A stretch of 64,000 nt of DNA from Nocardiopsis ganjiahuensis DSM 45031 (GTDB lineage Bacteria > Actinomycetota > Actinomycetes > Streptosporangiales > Streptosporangiaceae). The DNA is taken from positions 1 to 64,000 of the forward strand of contig NZ_ANBA01000015.1 in NCBI RefSeq assembly GCF_000341085.1, written 5' to 3'. The position numbers and the translations under genes were made by a program. Below are positions 40,306-47,840 of this stretch, in pieces. How positions within the stretch are numbered: position 1 is the first letter of the stretch; every line of letters begins with the position of its first letter. The notes beneath the pieces are model-generated. The model saw only the letters and a list, made by a program, of their open reading frames with translations. It ran no database searches and had not been told where the DNA came from.

Positions 40306-41586
40306 GTGCGCACACCCCCCGCGCAAGAGCCCCGCACTCCCCTCCCTCCCGCCCTCGCCGAACCCACCCGCAACGTCCGCGCCCTGTGGGTGGCCGGGAT
40401 CAGCCTCGCCAACCTCGGCATGTGGATGGCCTTCTTCGGCCCCCTCCAGGTCCTGTTGCCCGAGCAGGTCGGCCGGGTCGCCCCCGCCGACAAGGAGACG
40501 GTCCTGGCCTGGGTCACCGGGATCGGGGCGGCCATGGCGATGATCGCCACCCCGCTGGCCGGGGCCCTGTCGGACCGCACCACCGGTCGGCTCGGGCGCC
40601 GCAGGCCCTGGGTACTGGCCGGCGCCGCACTCGGCGGCGCCGGGCTGGTCCTGCTCGGTACCCAGGAGAGCGTCCCGGGGATCCTGGTGGGCTGGTCGTT
40701 CGTGCAGACCGCGCTGTCCTGCCTGAACGCCACCCTGCTCGCCGCCGTCCCGGACCACGTGCCCCGGAGCCAGCGCGGCGCGGTCTCGGGCTGGATCGGT
40801 ATCCCGCAGTCGGCCGGGGTCGTGGCGGCGGTCGTACTGGTCACCGTGGTCGTCACCGAGATCTCCCCCGGCTACACCCTCATCGGCGTCCTCACCCTCG
40901 TGTGTGCCCTGCCCTTCGCGCTGCTCTCCCCGGACCCGCCGCTGCCCCGCGAGTCCCGGCCGCCGTGGCGCGACTTCGGCCGGAGCCTGTGGGTGTCGCC
41001 CCGCCGCCACCCGGACTTCGCCTGGGCCTTCCTCACCCGGTTCCTCATCGGGACCGGCAACGCGATGTTCGTCCTCTACCTGCTGTACTTCCTCCGCGAC
41101 GAGGTGGGCTACGAGGACCTCTTCCCGGGTTCCTCGGCCACCGACGGGCTGCTCACGCTGATCCTCGTGTACACGGCGGCGGTCGTGGCGACCACCGTGG
41201 TCGCGGGCGTGGTCTCGGACCGGATCGGGAAACGGCGCGGCATGGTGGCCTTCGCCGGGGTGGTGATGGGCCTGCCCGCGTTCGCGGTGGCCCTCACCCC
41301 CACCTGGACGGCGGTGGTGGTCTGCGCCGTGGTGCTCGGCGTCGGGTTCGGCGTCTTCCTGTCCGTGGACAACGCGCTGGTCACCGAGGTACTGCCGACC
41401 GCCGAGGGGCGTGCCAAGGACCTGGGCATCGTCAACATCGCCAGTTCGGGCCCGCAGGTGATCGCCCCGGCCCTGGCCGGTCCGATCGTGGTCCACCTGG
41501 GCGGTTACCCGGTGCTCTACACGGTCTGCGGGCTCGTCTCGCTGCTCGGCGCGGCGGCCGTCTGGAAGATCAGGGGCGTCCGCTGA
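40306..41586 (+). CDS. MFS transporter (GPH/sugar-cation symporter-like)
   Basis: A 426-residue transporter with twelve helices. It begins with a Pro-rich tail and then LWVAGISLANLGMWMAFFGP, and has motif A as LAGALSDRTTGRLGRRRPW (loop 2-3) and DRIGKRRG (loop 8-9). The DRTTGRLGRRRPWVLAGA form is that of glycoside-pentoside-hexuronide and MelB-like or fungal SUT-type carriers. A GTG at 40306 is the start, lying immediately behind a nested inverted repeat with no ribosome site. The HxlR gene overlaps its last 17 bases on the other strand. The substrate is unknown; a sugar is possible. Confidence 0.88.
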   Translation: MRTPPAQEPRTPLPPALAEPTRNVRALWVAGISLANLGMWMAFFGPLQVLLPEQVGRVAPADKETVLAWVTGIGAAMAMIATPLAGALSDRTTGRLGRRRPWVLAGAALGGAGLVLLGTQESVPGILVGWSFVQTALSCLNATLLAAVPDHVPRSQRGAVSGWIGIPQSAGVVAAVVLVTVVVTEISPGYTLIGVLTLVCALPFALLSPDPPLPRESRPPWRDFGRSLWVSPRRHPDFAWAFLTRFLIGTGNAMFVLYLLYFLRDEVGYEDLFPGSSATDGLLTLILVYTAAVVATTVVAGVVSDRIGKRRGMVAFAGVVMGLPAFAVALTPTWTAVVVCAVVLGVGFGVFLSVDNALVTEVLPTAEGRAKDLGIVNIASSGPQVIAPALAGPIVVHLGGYPVLYTVCGLVSLLGAAAVWKIRGVR

Positions 41587-41935
41587 GCCGGGCCTCGGCG
41601 AGGGTGTCGGCGTGCTCCCGCGTCCAGTCGGCCAGGGCGCGGACCGGCCCGTCCACGAACGACCTCCCGAGCGCGGTGAGGGCGTAGTCCACCCGGGGCG
41701 GGGCCTGCCGGTAGGAGCGCCGTTCGACCATCCCGCTGTCGAGCAGCCGGTGCAGGGACTCGGTGAGCGCCTTGTCGCTGATGCCCCCGATCACCGAGCG
41801 CAGGGCGCGGCGGCGCAGCGGCCCCTCGCTCAGCGCCGCGAGCAGCGTCGGGTCCCAGGTGTGCGCGAACAGGCTCGCGGCCTCGCGCAGCCGGCAGTCC
41901 GCGATGAACTCGTAGCAGCCGTGGGCGTCGTCCAT
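41570..41935 (-). CDS. HxlR family transcriptional regulator
   Basis: A 121-residue winged-helix regulator: CRLREAASLFAHTWDPTLLA, then LSEGPLRRRALRSVIGGISD, KALTESLHRLLDSGMVERR and the wing PPRVDYALTALGRSFVDGP. The HxlR order (a Cys near the N-terminus, W-x3-LL, RxLxxxIxGIS, LTxxLxxLxxxGLVxR, PxxVxYxLTxxG) is complete. Three in-frame ATGs (41947, 41944, 41935) compete; the last gives MDDAHGCYEFI. It overlaps the MFS 3' end and is divergent from the dinucleotide-binding gene at 42029. A 24-bp dyad lies between them. Confidence 0.9.
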   Translation of the reverse strand: MDDAHGCYEFIADCRLREAASLFAHTWDPTLLAALSEGPLRRRALRSVIGGISDKALTESLHRLLDSGMVERRSYRQAPPRVDYALTALGRSFVDGPVRALADWTREHADTLAEARLSGRP

Positions 41936-41956
41936 ACCCGCCATCATCGCCGATCC

Positions 41957-41980
41957 GTCACGTACCGATCGGTGCGCGAC
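41957..41980. promoter_or_regulatory. 24-bp dyad in the hxlR/reductase divergent gap
   Basis: The core ACCGATCGGT (41964-41973) is a perfect palindrome. The flanks GTC-CG and CG-GAC continue the symmetry with two mismatched positions per side. This is the expected location of an HxlR operator. Confidence 0.7.
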
Positions 41981-42028
41981 GGCCTGCCTACCGTGGTGCT
42001 CCCATCCACGAGCGGAGGAGACCGCGGT

Positions 42029-42655
42029 ATGAGAATCGGTGTTCTGGGAACCGGAACGATGGCGAAGGCCCTGGGAACCGGCTGGTTGCGCGCCGGGCAC
42101 GAGGTCACCGTGGGCGGACGCTCCCGGGACAGGGCGGAGGAGGTGGCGCGGGCGCTCGGCGAGCGGGCGGGTGCGGCCTCCCCCGCCGAGGCGGTGGCCG
42201 GGAGGGACGCGGTCCTGCTCGCGGTGGGCTGGGAGGGGATGGAGCCGGCGCTCCGCTCCGCCGGGGCACACGAGGGCTCCCTGGCCGGGGTCCCGGTGCT
42301 GGATCCGACCAACGCGGTGGAGCACGGGACCGGCGTCCTGCTTCCCGGGGGGTCGGCCGCCGGGCGCGTCGCCGAGCTCGCGCCCGGCGCCCGTGTGGTG
42401 AAGGCCTTCCACCTGTTCCCGGCGGCGTTCTGGGAGCGGCCGGCCGAGCAGAACTCGGAGGTGACCGTGGCGGTGTGCGGCGACGACCTCGATGCGCTGA
42501 GGACCAGCGGGCGGCTCGTCGCGGACCTGGGCGCGACCCAGGCCGTGCTGGGCCCGCTGGCCCGGGCCCGCCAGCTGGAGGAGGCGGCCGGGTTCCTGAT
42601 GGGCCTGGCCCTCTCCGGTGTGGACCCGCACGCGGCTGTTCCAAGCCTTGGCTGA
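42029..42655 (+). CDS. NAD(P)-binding protein, NADPH:F420 reductase/ProC-like
   Basis: A 208-residue Rossmann-fold protein. The glycine motif GVLGTGTMAKALGTGWLRAG begins at residue 4, and NADPH recognition is suggested by VGGRSRDRAEEVA. The remainder (DAVLLAVGWEGME, VLDPTNAVEHGTG, VVKAFHLFPAAFW) follows the F420-dependent NADP reductase group, but the GGTGDQG form of true NpdG is missing. It may therefore be a dinucleotide-binding reductase acting on another substrate. The ATG at 42029 has a GGAGGAG site. HxlR is divergent and probably represses it in response to an electrophile, as is common for HxlR-reductase pairs. Confidence 0.82.
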   Translation: MRIGVLGTGTMAKALGTGWLRAGHEVTVGGRSRDRAEEVARALGERAGAASPAEAVAGRDAVLLAVGWEGMEPALRSAGAHEGSLAGVPVLDPTNAVEHGTGVLLPGGSAAGRVAELAPGARVVKAFHLFPAAFWERPAEQNSEVTVAVCGDDLDALRTSGRLVADLGATQAVLGPLARARQLEEAAGFLMGLALSGVDPHAAVPSLG

Positions 42656-42721
42656 GCCCGGATCCGGGTCCTGTCCGTGTCGTCCCCGGCGTCCCGTGTC
42701 GGCCGGGGCCAGCATGGGGGC

Positions 42722-43126
42722 ATGGACGAACAGGAAGCGTGGGACTGGCTGGTCAGGGAGCTGACAGGCGGGACGGAGGTGACCGTCCACCCCGGCGGGG
42801 CCGGAGCGCCGGTGACCTACCGGGCCACCAGCCGGGCCGAGGTCCTGCCGGGGGACCGCGGCATCCGGATCAGCTGTTTCCAGGGCCGGGAGCTGGAGGA
42901 GCCGCTGGTCCTGCACCTGGACCCGCCCTCCCTGGCCGCGCGGCTGCGGGATCTGGCCGAGGACGCGGTGGGGGCGTTCGGCACCCGGCACGACGAGGGC
43001 CTGGAAGAAGCCTGCTCGCTGCTCATGGTCCATCTGGAGGAGACCGTCGAGACCGCCCGGCCCGGCGAGATCCACCTGGTTCCCGCCCGGGGCGGCTTCG
43101 ACTCCCTGCGCGAACCCCCGGCCTGA
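42722..43126 (+). CDS. hypothetical protein
   Basis: A 134-residue soluble, acidic protein not recognised. It starts MDEQEAWDWLVRELTGGTEV, continues with a beta-rich centre (VTYRATSRAEVLPGD, RGIRISCFQGRELEEPLVLH) and has a helical segment LAARLRDLAEDAVGAF. No signal peptide, membrane helix or metal motif is seen. The ATG at 42722 was preferred over 42677 because the earlier lead is low-complexity. It follows the reductase gene by 66 bp on the same strand and could be co-transcribed. Codon use (strong third-position GC) supports a real gene. Confidence 0.65.
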   Translation: MDEQEAWDWLVRELTGGTEVTVHPGGAGAPVTYRATSRAEVLPGDRGIRISCFQGRELEEPLVLHLDPPSLAARLRDLAEDAVGAFGTRHDEGLEEACSLLMVHLEETVETARPGEIHLVPARGGFDSLREPPA

Positions 43127-43160
43127 GGCCCGGGGCGGGGCTCCGGTTCCGGGGCCCGGG

Positions 43161-43817
43161 TCAATCCGTGACGGCGTCCAGGGTTCCGCTGTCGGCGCGG
43201 GTGTGCGAGGGCGCTTCCTCCCCGCGCTGACGGGCCGGTTCCCACCACCACCAGTGCGTGTCGGGCACCCAGGCGGGGACCGCCTCGACGGTGGCCGGGC
43301 TGGCGTCGGCCGCCACGGCCTCCAGAGCGTCGTCGATGCGCGGGAAGGCGTCCAGGTCGACCGGGCGCAGGACGGTCTGCAGCGGCACGAACTCGTCGCC
43401 GAGGAGCTGGAGCATGGAGCGTCGCCAGCAGGCGGGGCGGTAGCCCTCGTGCCGGCCGTTCTCGGCGGCGGTCTGGCTCCGCACCACGTACAGGCTGAGC
43501 CGGTCCGGGTTGTTGCCGCTCACCAGGAGGTCGGCGAGGGTCGCGTTGAAGTTCTGCCCCGCCGGGGACTGGCGTTCCGCCCTGGACGTCGCCTGGTAGA
43601 GATCGAAGAGCCGCGCGAAGGCGGTGTCCATGAGGACGTCGCGATCCCTGCCCCGCGCGGAGCTCTCCGCGAACGCGTCCACTGCCCGCCTGGCCAGGCC
43701 GGGAAGGTCCCTGCCCGTATCCGCACCCACCGGCACACCGCCTTGTCCGAAGAACCTGTTGTGAAGAACTGTCTTGATCGTGTCTGTGCCGAGATTTTGC
43801 CCGGCCTTTTCGATCAT
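43161..43817 (-). CDS. hypothetical protein
   Basis: A 218-residue soluble protein not recognised. The N-terminus MIEKAGQNLGTDTIKTVLHN is followed by helical text (LARRAVDAFAESSARG, LMDTAFARLFDLYQATSRAE), and a C-terminal half with PDTHWWWWEPARQRGEEAPS. The four consecutive tryptophans at about residue 189 are unusual. No transmembrane segment is present. The codon pattern of the first 15 residues is less GC-biased (many A and T third bases around 43770-43817), unlike the rest, which may mark a mobile or recently acquired start. It is convergent with the preceding hypothetical gene. Confidence 0.65.
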   Translation of the reverse strand: MIEKAGQNLGTDTIKTVLHNRFFGQGGVPVGADTGRDLPGLARRAVDAFAESSARGRDRDVLMDTAFARLFDLYQATSRAERQSPAGQNFNATLADLLVSGNNPDRLSLYVVRSQTAAENGRHEGYRPACWRRSMLQLLGDEFVPLQTVLRPVDLDAFPRIDDALEAVAADASPATVEAVPAWVPDTHWWWWEPARQRGEEAPSHTRADSGTLDAVTD

Positions 43818-43921
43818 AATCGCCCACCGCGCCGGGGTGGTAGGCGGTTACCCGACAGTGAACAGCAGGGGAACCGAAGGGTGTGCGGGAGAGCGGCGGG
43901 CGGGCCGCCCGGCGATCCAGG

Positions 43922-44530
43922 TCAGGAGCCGGTCAGGGCCTGGTCGAGCATGCGGGCCCACTGGCGGACGATGTGGCGGCGGCGGGCGCCGTCGTCGGTG
44001 AGCAGATTGGCCAGGCCCAGCCCCCGGGCGAGGTCGAGGGTGGCCTGGACGGCCTCCCTCGTGCCGGGGACGGACTCGTCGGCGCCCAGCAGCTCCACGG
44101 CCGCGCGGTGCACCTCCCGTCCCACCTGTTCCTCCAGGGGGATGACGCGTTCGCGCAGGGCGGGGTCGCTGGCGGCTCCGGCCCACAGTTGGAGGGCGGC
44201 GTTGAAACCGGTCCCGTTGAAGGCGTCGACCACCATCTGCACCACCGCCTCGGTGCGGCCGGGCCCTTCGGGGACCGCTTCGGCGCGGCGGCGCAGCTCG
44301 GCGCCGCGGACGTCCACGATGTGCCGCAGCGCCGCGAGCAGCAGGTCCTCCCGGGTGGGGAAGTGGTGCTGCGCGGCGCCCCGGGACACCCCGGCGCGCT
44401 CGGCGACCGCGCCTACCGTGGCCCCCGCCACGCCGCGGTCGGACAGGCACCCCACCGCCGCGTCCAGCAGCCGGGCCCGGGTGGCCCGGCTGCGCTCCTG
44501 TCTCGGCTCCCGGTCGGATGCCGTCTCCAC
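43922..44530 (-). CDS. TetR family regulator of the acyl-CoA carboxylase operon
   Basis: A 202-residue TetR repressor: RATRARLLDAAVGCLSDRGV, then GATVGAVAERAGVSRGAAQH and HFPTREDLLLAALRH for the HTH (residues about 15-65), followed by a helical ligand domain. It is the last gene of the minus-strand operon starting at 51199, 34 bp after the acyl-CoA dehydrogenase stop. By analogy with AtuR/LiuR-type regulators it should sense an acyl-CoA intermediate and repress the operon through the dyad at 51230-51251. The assignment of that site to this protein is inference from position. Confidence 0.9.
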   Translation of the reverse strand: METASDREPRQERSRATRARLLDAAVGCLSDRGVAGATVGAVAERAGVSRGAAQHHFPTREDLLLAALRHIVDVRGAELRRRAEAVPEGPGRTEAVVQMVVDAFNGTGFNAALQLWAGAASDPALRERVIPLEEQVGREVHRAAVELLGADESVPGTREAVQATLDLARGLGLANLLTDDGARRRHIVRQWARMLDQALTGS

Positions 44531-44564
44531 CGCACGCCTCTTCTCCGCTGTGGTGCCCCCGTGG

Positions 44565-45737
44565 TCAGTACGACTTGGGCAGGCCGAGGGACTGCTGGGC
44601 CACGTAGTTGAGGACCATCTCCCGGCTCACCGGGGCGATCCGGGCCAGACGGGAGGCGGCGATCGCCGACCCCAGTCCGTACTCGCTGGCCAGGCCGTTG
44701 CCGCCGAGGGTCTGCACGGCCTGGTCGACCGAGTGCACGCACGCCTCCGCGGCGGCGTACTTGGCCATGTTGGCCGCCTCTCCGGCGCCCGCGTCGTCGC
44801 CGGAATCGTAGCGGAGCGCCGCGTGCTGGGTCATCAGGCGGGCCTGCTCGACCTCGATCTTGACCTGGGCCAGCGGGTGGGCCAGCCCCTGGTGGGCGCC
44901 GATCGGTGTGTCCCGCCACACGACGCGCTCCTTGGCGTAGGCGACCGCCTTGTCGAGGGCGTGGCGGGCGCTGCCCGTGGCCAGGGAGGCGGCCATGATG
45001 CGTTCGGGGTTGAGTCCGGCGAAGAGCTGCAGGAGCCCGGCCTCGGGGTCGCCGACGAGGGCGTCCGCGGGCAGGCGGACGTCGTCCATGAACAGCTGGA
45101 ACTGGTGGTCCGGACTGACGATGTCCATCTCGATCCGCCGGGCCTCGAACCCGGGGGTGTCCGTGGGGACGGCGAACAGCGCGGCGGACAGGCGCCCGGT
45201 GTCCTCGTCCTGGATGCGTCCGACCACGAGGACGGCGTCGGCGACGTCGACACCGGAGATGAAGGTCTTGCGGCCGTTGAGCACCCAGCCGTCGCCGTCG
45301 CGACGGGCGGTGGTGGTGATGCGGTGGGAGTTGGAACCGGCGTCGGGTTCGGTGATGGCGAAGGCCATGACGGCCTCGCCGGTGGCCAGGCCGGGCAGCC
45401 AGCGGCGGCGCTGTTCGGGGGTGCCGAAGCGGGACAGGACGGTGCCGCAGATGGCCGGGGAGACCACCATCATCAGGGTGGGGCAGCCCGCGGCGCTGAG
45501 CTCCTCCAGGACGGCGGCCAGGTCGCCGATGCCGCCGCCACCGCCGCCGTACTCCTCGGGGATGTTGACGCCCAGGTAGCCGAGCCCGCCGGCCTCGCGC
45601 CAGAGCTCGGTGAGGTAGGTCCCCTCCTTGGCCCTGGCCCTGTAGTACTCGGAGCCGTACTTGCCCGCGAAGTCGGCCACCGCGGCCCGGAGTTCGACGC
45701 GCTCGGAGGGTTCGTTGAAGGTCATGGCAGCGGTCAC
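44565..45737 (-). CDS. acyl-CoA dehydrogenase
   Basis: A 390-residue flavoprotein. N-terminal helices (ELRAAVADFAGKYGSEYYRA) lead to the beta-domain with AFAITEPDAGSNSHRITTTA (FAD/substrate loop, near 125-145) and NGRKTFISGVDVADAVLVVG. The C-terminal helices contain QTLGGNGLASEYGLG. The catalytic Glu could be that in FAGLNPERIMAAS (near residue 245), as in branched-chain enzymes. The GTG at 45737 overlaps the upstream carboxylase stop by four bases. In the operon context it would oxidise a branched or isoprenoid acyl-CoA such as citronellyl- or isovaleryl-CoA. Confidence 0.93.
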   Translation of the reverse strand: MTAAMTFNEPSERVELRAAVADFAGKYGSEYYRARAKEGTYLTELWREAGGLGYLGVNIPEEYGGGGGGIGDLAAVLEELSAAGCPTLMMVVSPAICGTVLSRFGTPEQRRRWLPGLATGEAVMAFAITEPDAGSNSHRITTTARRDGDGWVLNGRKTFISGVDVADAVLVVGRIQDEDTGRLSAALFAVPTDTPGFEARRIEMDIVSPDHQFQLFMDDVRLPADALVGDPEAGLLQLFAGLNPERIMAASLATGSARHALDKAVAYAKERVVWRDTPIGAHQGLAHPLAQVKIEVEQARLMTQHAALRYDSGDDAGAGEAANMAKYAAAEACVHSVDQAVQTLGGNGLASEYGLGSAIAASRLARIAPVSREMVLNYVAQQSLGLPKSY

Positions 45738-47827
45738 TGGTCGGGCCCTTCACTGTGGGGAGTGGTGTCGCTGTGGGGGTCGGTGTAGTCGAGGACGACG
45801 AGCGGCGCGCCGGCCGGTACGCGTTCCCCCGCTGCGATCGGGAGCTCCCGGACCGTGCCGGCGGCGGGGGCGGTGACGCGGTGCTCCATCTTCATGGCCT
45901 CCATCCGCAGGAGGGTCTGGCCCTCGCGGACCTGTTCCCCCACGGTGACGTCCACGGCGGTGACCGTGCCGGGCATGGGCGCGGGCAGGGCGCCGGGGTC
46001 GACGGTGGCCTCGGGTTCGGGGAGCGGGTCGACGGGGGTGAGGGTGACCGGGCCGAGAGCGGACTCGACGTACACGTCGGCGCCGCCCGGGTGCACGGTG
46101 ACGGTGAAGGCGCGCCGCAGACCGTCCGCCTCCAGGACCACCTGGCCGGGGGCGGCCGAGAGCACCCGCACCCCCTCCCGCTCGGGCAGGTGCGTGCCGC
46201 GCACCGACAGGAAGGCCGAGGTGATCTCGCGCCCGTCGGGGGTGGTGTGGCGCCGCCGGTGCGGGGCCGAGGGCAGGTTGCGCCAGCCCGCGGGGATCCC
46301 GGCCGGGAGGGTGCCGCTTCCGCGCGCGGCCTCGACCGAGGCCAGGGAGGCGGCCAGCGCGGCCAGTTCCTCGGTCTCGGGTCCGGCGAGGGGCCGGGCG
46401 AGTCCGGCGAGGCGCTCACCGGTCAGGAACCCGGTGTGCAGGCGTTCGGGCCGCTCGTGGGCCTGGGCGAAGTCGGGGTGGCGCAGCGCGCGGACGAGCA
46501 GGTCGCGGTTGGTGCCCACCCCGTGCAGGCGGGCGTCGGCCAGGGCCGAGGAGAGGCGGCGCAGGGCGTCGCGCCGGTCGCGGCCGTAGGCGATGACCTT
46601 GGCCAGCATGGGGTCGAAGTCGGTGCCGACGGTGTCGCCCGCTTCCACTCCGTGGTCCAGGCGGACCCCGGGCCGGGTGAGCGGGGTGAAGCTGACGGTG
46701 GCGGCGGGGACGTCGAAGGCGTGCAGGACGCCGGTCCGCGGCCGCCAGTCGTTGCGGGGGTCTTCGGCGTACAGGCGGGCCTCGACGGCGTGGCCGTGCG
46801 GCGCGGGCGGTTCGGCGCCGGGCAGGGGTTCGCCCTCGGCGATGCGCAGCTGCCACTCCACCAGGTCCAGGCCGGTGACGCACTCGGTGACGGGGTGTTC
46901 GACCTGGAGGCGGGTGTTCATCTCCAGGAAGACGGGCTCCCCGAGTCCCGCCTCGGTGACGGGCACGAGGAACTCGGCGGTTCCGGCGCCGGTGTAGCCG
47001 ATGGCGGAGGCGAGGTCGCGTGCTGCCCGGTGCAGGCGCCGGCGCGTCTCCTCGGGCAGTCCGGGGGCCGGCGCCTCCTCCAGGACCTTCTGGTGGCGGC
47101 GCTGCGCCGAGCAGTCGCGTTCGCCCAGCGCCCAGACGGTGCCGTGGTGGTCGGCGAGGACCTGGACCTCCACGTGGCGGCCGCGTTCCACGTAGGGCTC
47201 GCAGAACACCGAGGGGTCGCCGAAGGCCGAGGCGGCCTCGGTGCGCGCGGCCTGGGCCTCGGCGGCGAGGTCGGCGAGGCCGCGGACCACGCGCATGCCG
47301 CGTCCGCCGCCCCCGGACACCGCCTTGACCAGGACGGGGAGGTCGTCGGCGCGTACGTCGTCGGGATCGAGGGCGTCGGCGACCGGCACCCCGGCGTCGC
47401 GGGCGACCTTCTTGGCGAGGGTCTTGGAGCCCATCCGCTCGACCGCGTCGGCGGGCGGGCCCACCCAGGTCAGCCCGGCGCCGGTGACGGCGCGGGCGAA
47501 GGCGGCGTTCTCGGACAGGAAGCCGTAGCCGGGGTGGACGGCGTCGGCACCGGCCGTTCGGGCGGCGGCGACCAGCGCGTCCGGGTCGAGGTAGGCGTCG
47601 ACGGGGCCGCGCCCTTCGGGGACGGTCAGGCACACGGCGGTGTCGGCCTCACGCACGTGCGCGGCGTTCTCCTCACCGGGGGCGTGCACGGCGGCGGTGG
47701 CCACGCCCAGGGTCCGGCAGGTGCGGATGACACGGCGGGCGATCTCGCCGCGGTTGGCCACCAGCAGCGTGCCGATGGGGCGGGTGGTTTCGGGACTGGT
47801 GGGGACGGTGTGGGGTGTGTGGGTCAT
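45734..47827 (-). CDS. acyl-CoA carboxylase alpha subunit (biotin carboxylase-BCCP)
   Basis: A 697-residue biotin-dependent subunit. The biotin carboxylase half begins TLLVANRGEIARRVIRTCRT, has the ATP-grasp loop KAVSGGGGRGMRVV and the active-site EMNTRLQVEHPVTE. A linker (BT-like) domain follows, and the C-terminal biotinyl domain has Lys646 in EAMKMEH, about 50 residues from the end. The overall layout matches methylcrotonyl-, geranyl- or propionyl-CoA carboxylases. The ATG at 47827 has GGGGAGG upstream; a longer frame to 47947 overlaps the neighbouring gene. It is coupled to the carboxyltransferase 14 bp upstream and to the dehydrogenase downstream. Confidence 0.95.
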   Translation of the reverse strand: MTHTPHTVPTSPETTRPIGTLLVANRGEIARRVIRTCRTLGVATAAVHAPGEENAAHVREADTAVCLTVPEGRGPVDAYLDPDALVAAARTAGADAVHPGYGFLSENAAFARAVTGAGLTWVGPPADAVERMGSKTLAKKVARDAGVPVADALDPDDVRADDLPVLVKAVSGGGGRGMRVVRGLADLAAEAQAARTEAASAFGDPSVFCEPYVERGRHVEVQVLADHHGTVWALGERDCSAQRRHQKVLEEAPAPGLPEETRRRLHRAARDLASAIGYTGAGTAEFLVPVTEAGLGEPVFLEMNTRLQVEHPVTECVTGLDLVEWQLRIAEGEPLPGAEPPAPHGHAVEARLYAEDPRNDWRPRTGVLHAFDVPAATVSFTPLTRPGVRLDHGVEAGDTVGTDFDPMLAKVIAYGRDRRDALRRLSSALADARLHGVGTNRDLLVRALRHPDFAQAHERPERLHTGFLTGERLAGLARPLAGPETEELAALAASLASVEAARGSGTLPAGIPAGWRNLPSAPHRRRHTTPDGREITSAFLSVRGTHLPEREGVRVLSAAPGQVVLEADGLRRAFTVTVHPGGADVYVESALGPVTLTPVDPLPEPEATVDPGALPAPMPGTVTAVDVTVGEQVREGQTLLRMEAMKMEHRVTAPAAGTVRELPIAAGERVPAGAPLVVLDYTDPHSDTTPHSEGPDQ

Positions 47828-47840
47828 GGTCCTCCCCTTC

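Noticed and set aside
42105..42644. Minus-strand ORF opposite the reductase-like gene
   Set aside because: It is Arg/Pro/Gly-rich antisense text; the plus-strand frame has a complete Rossmann motif and a ribosome site.
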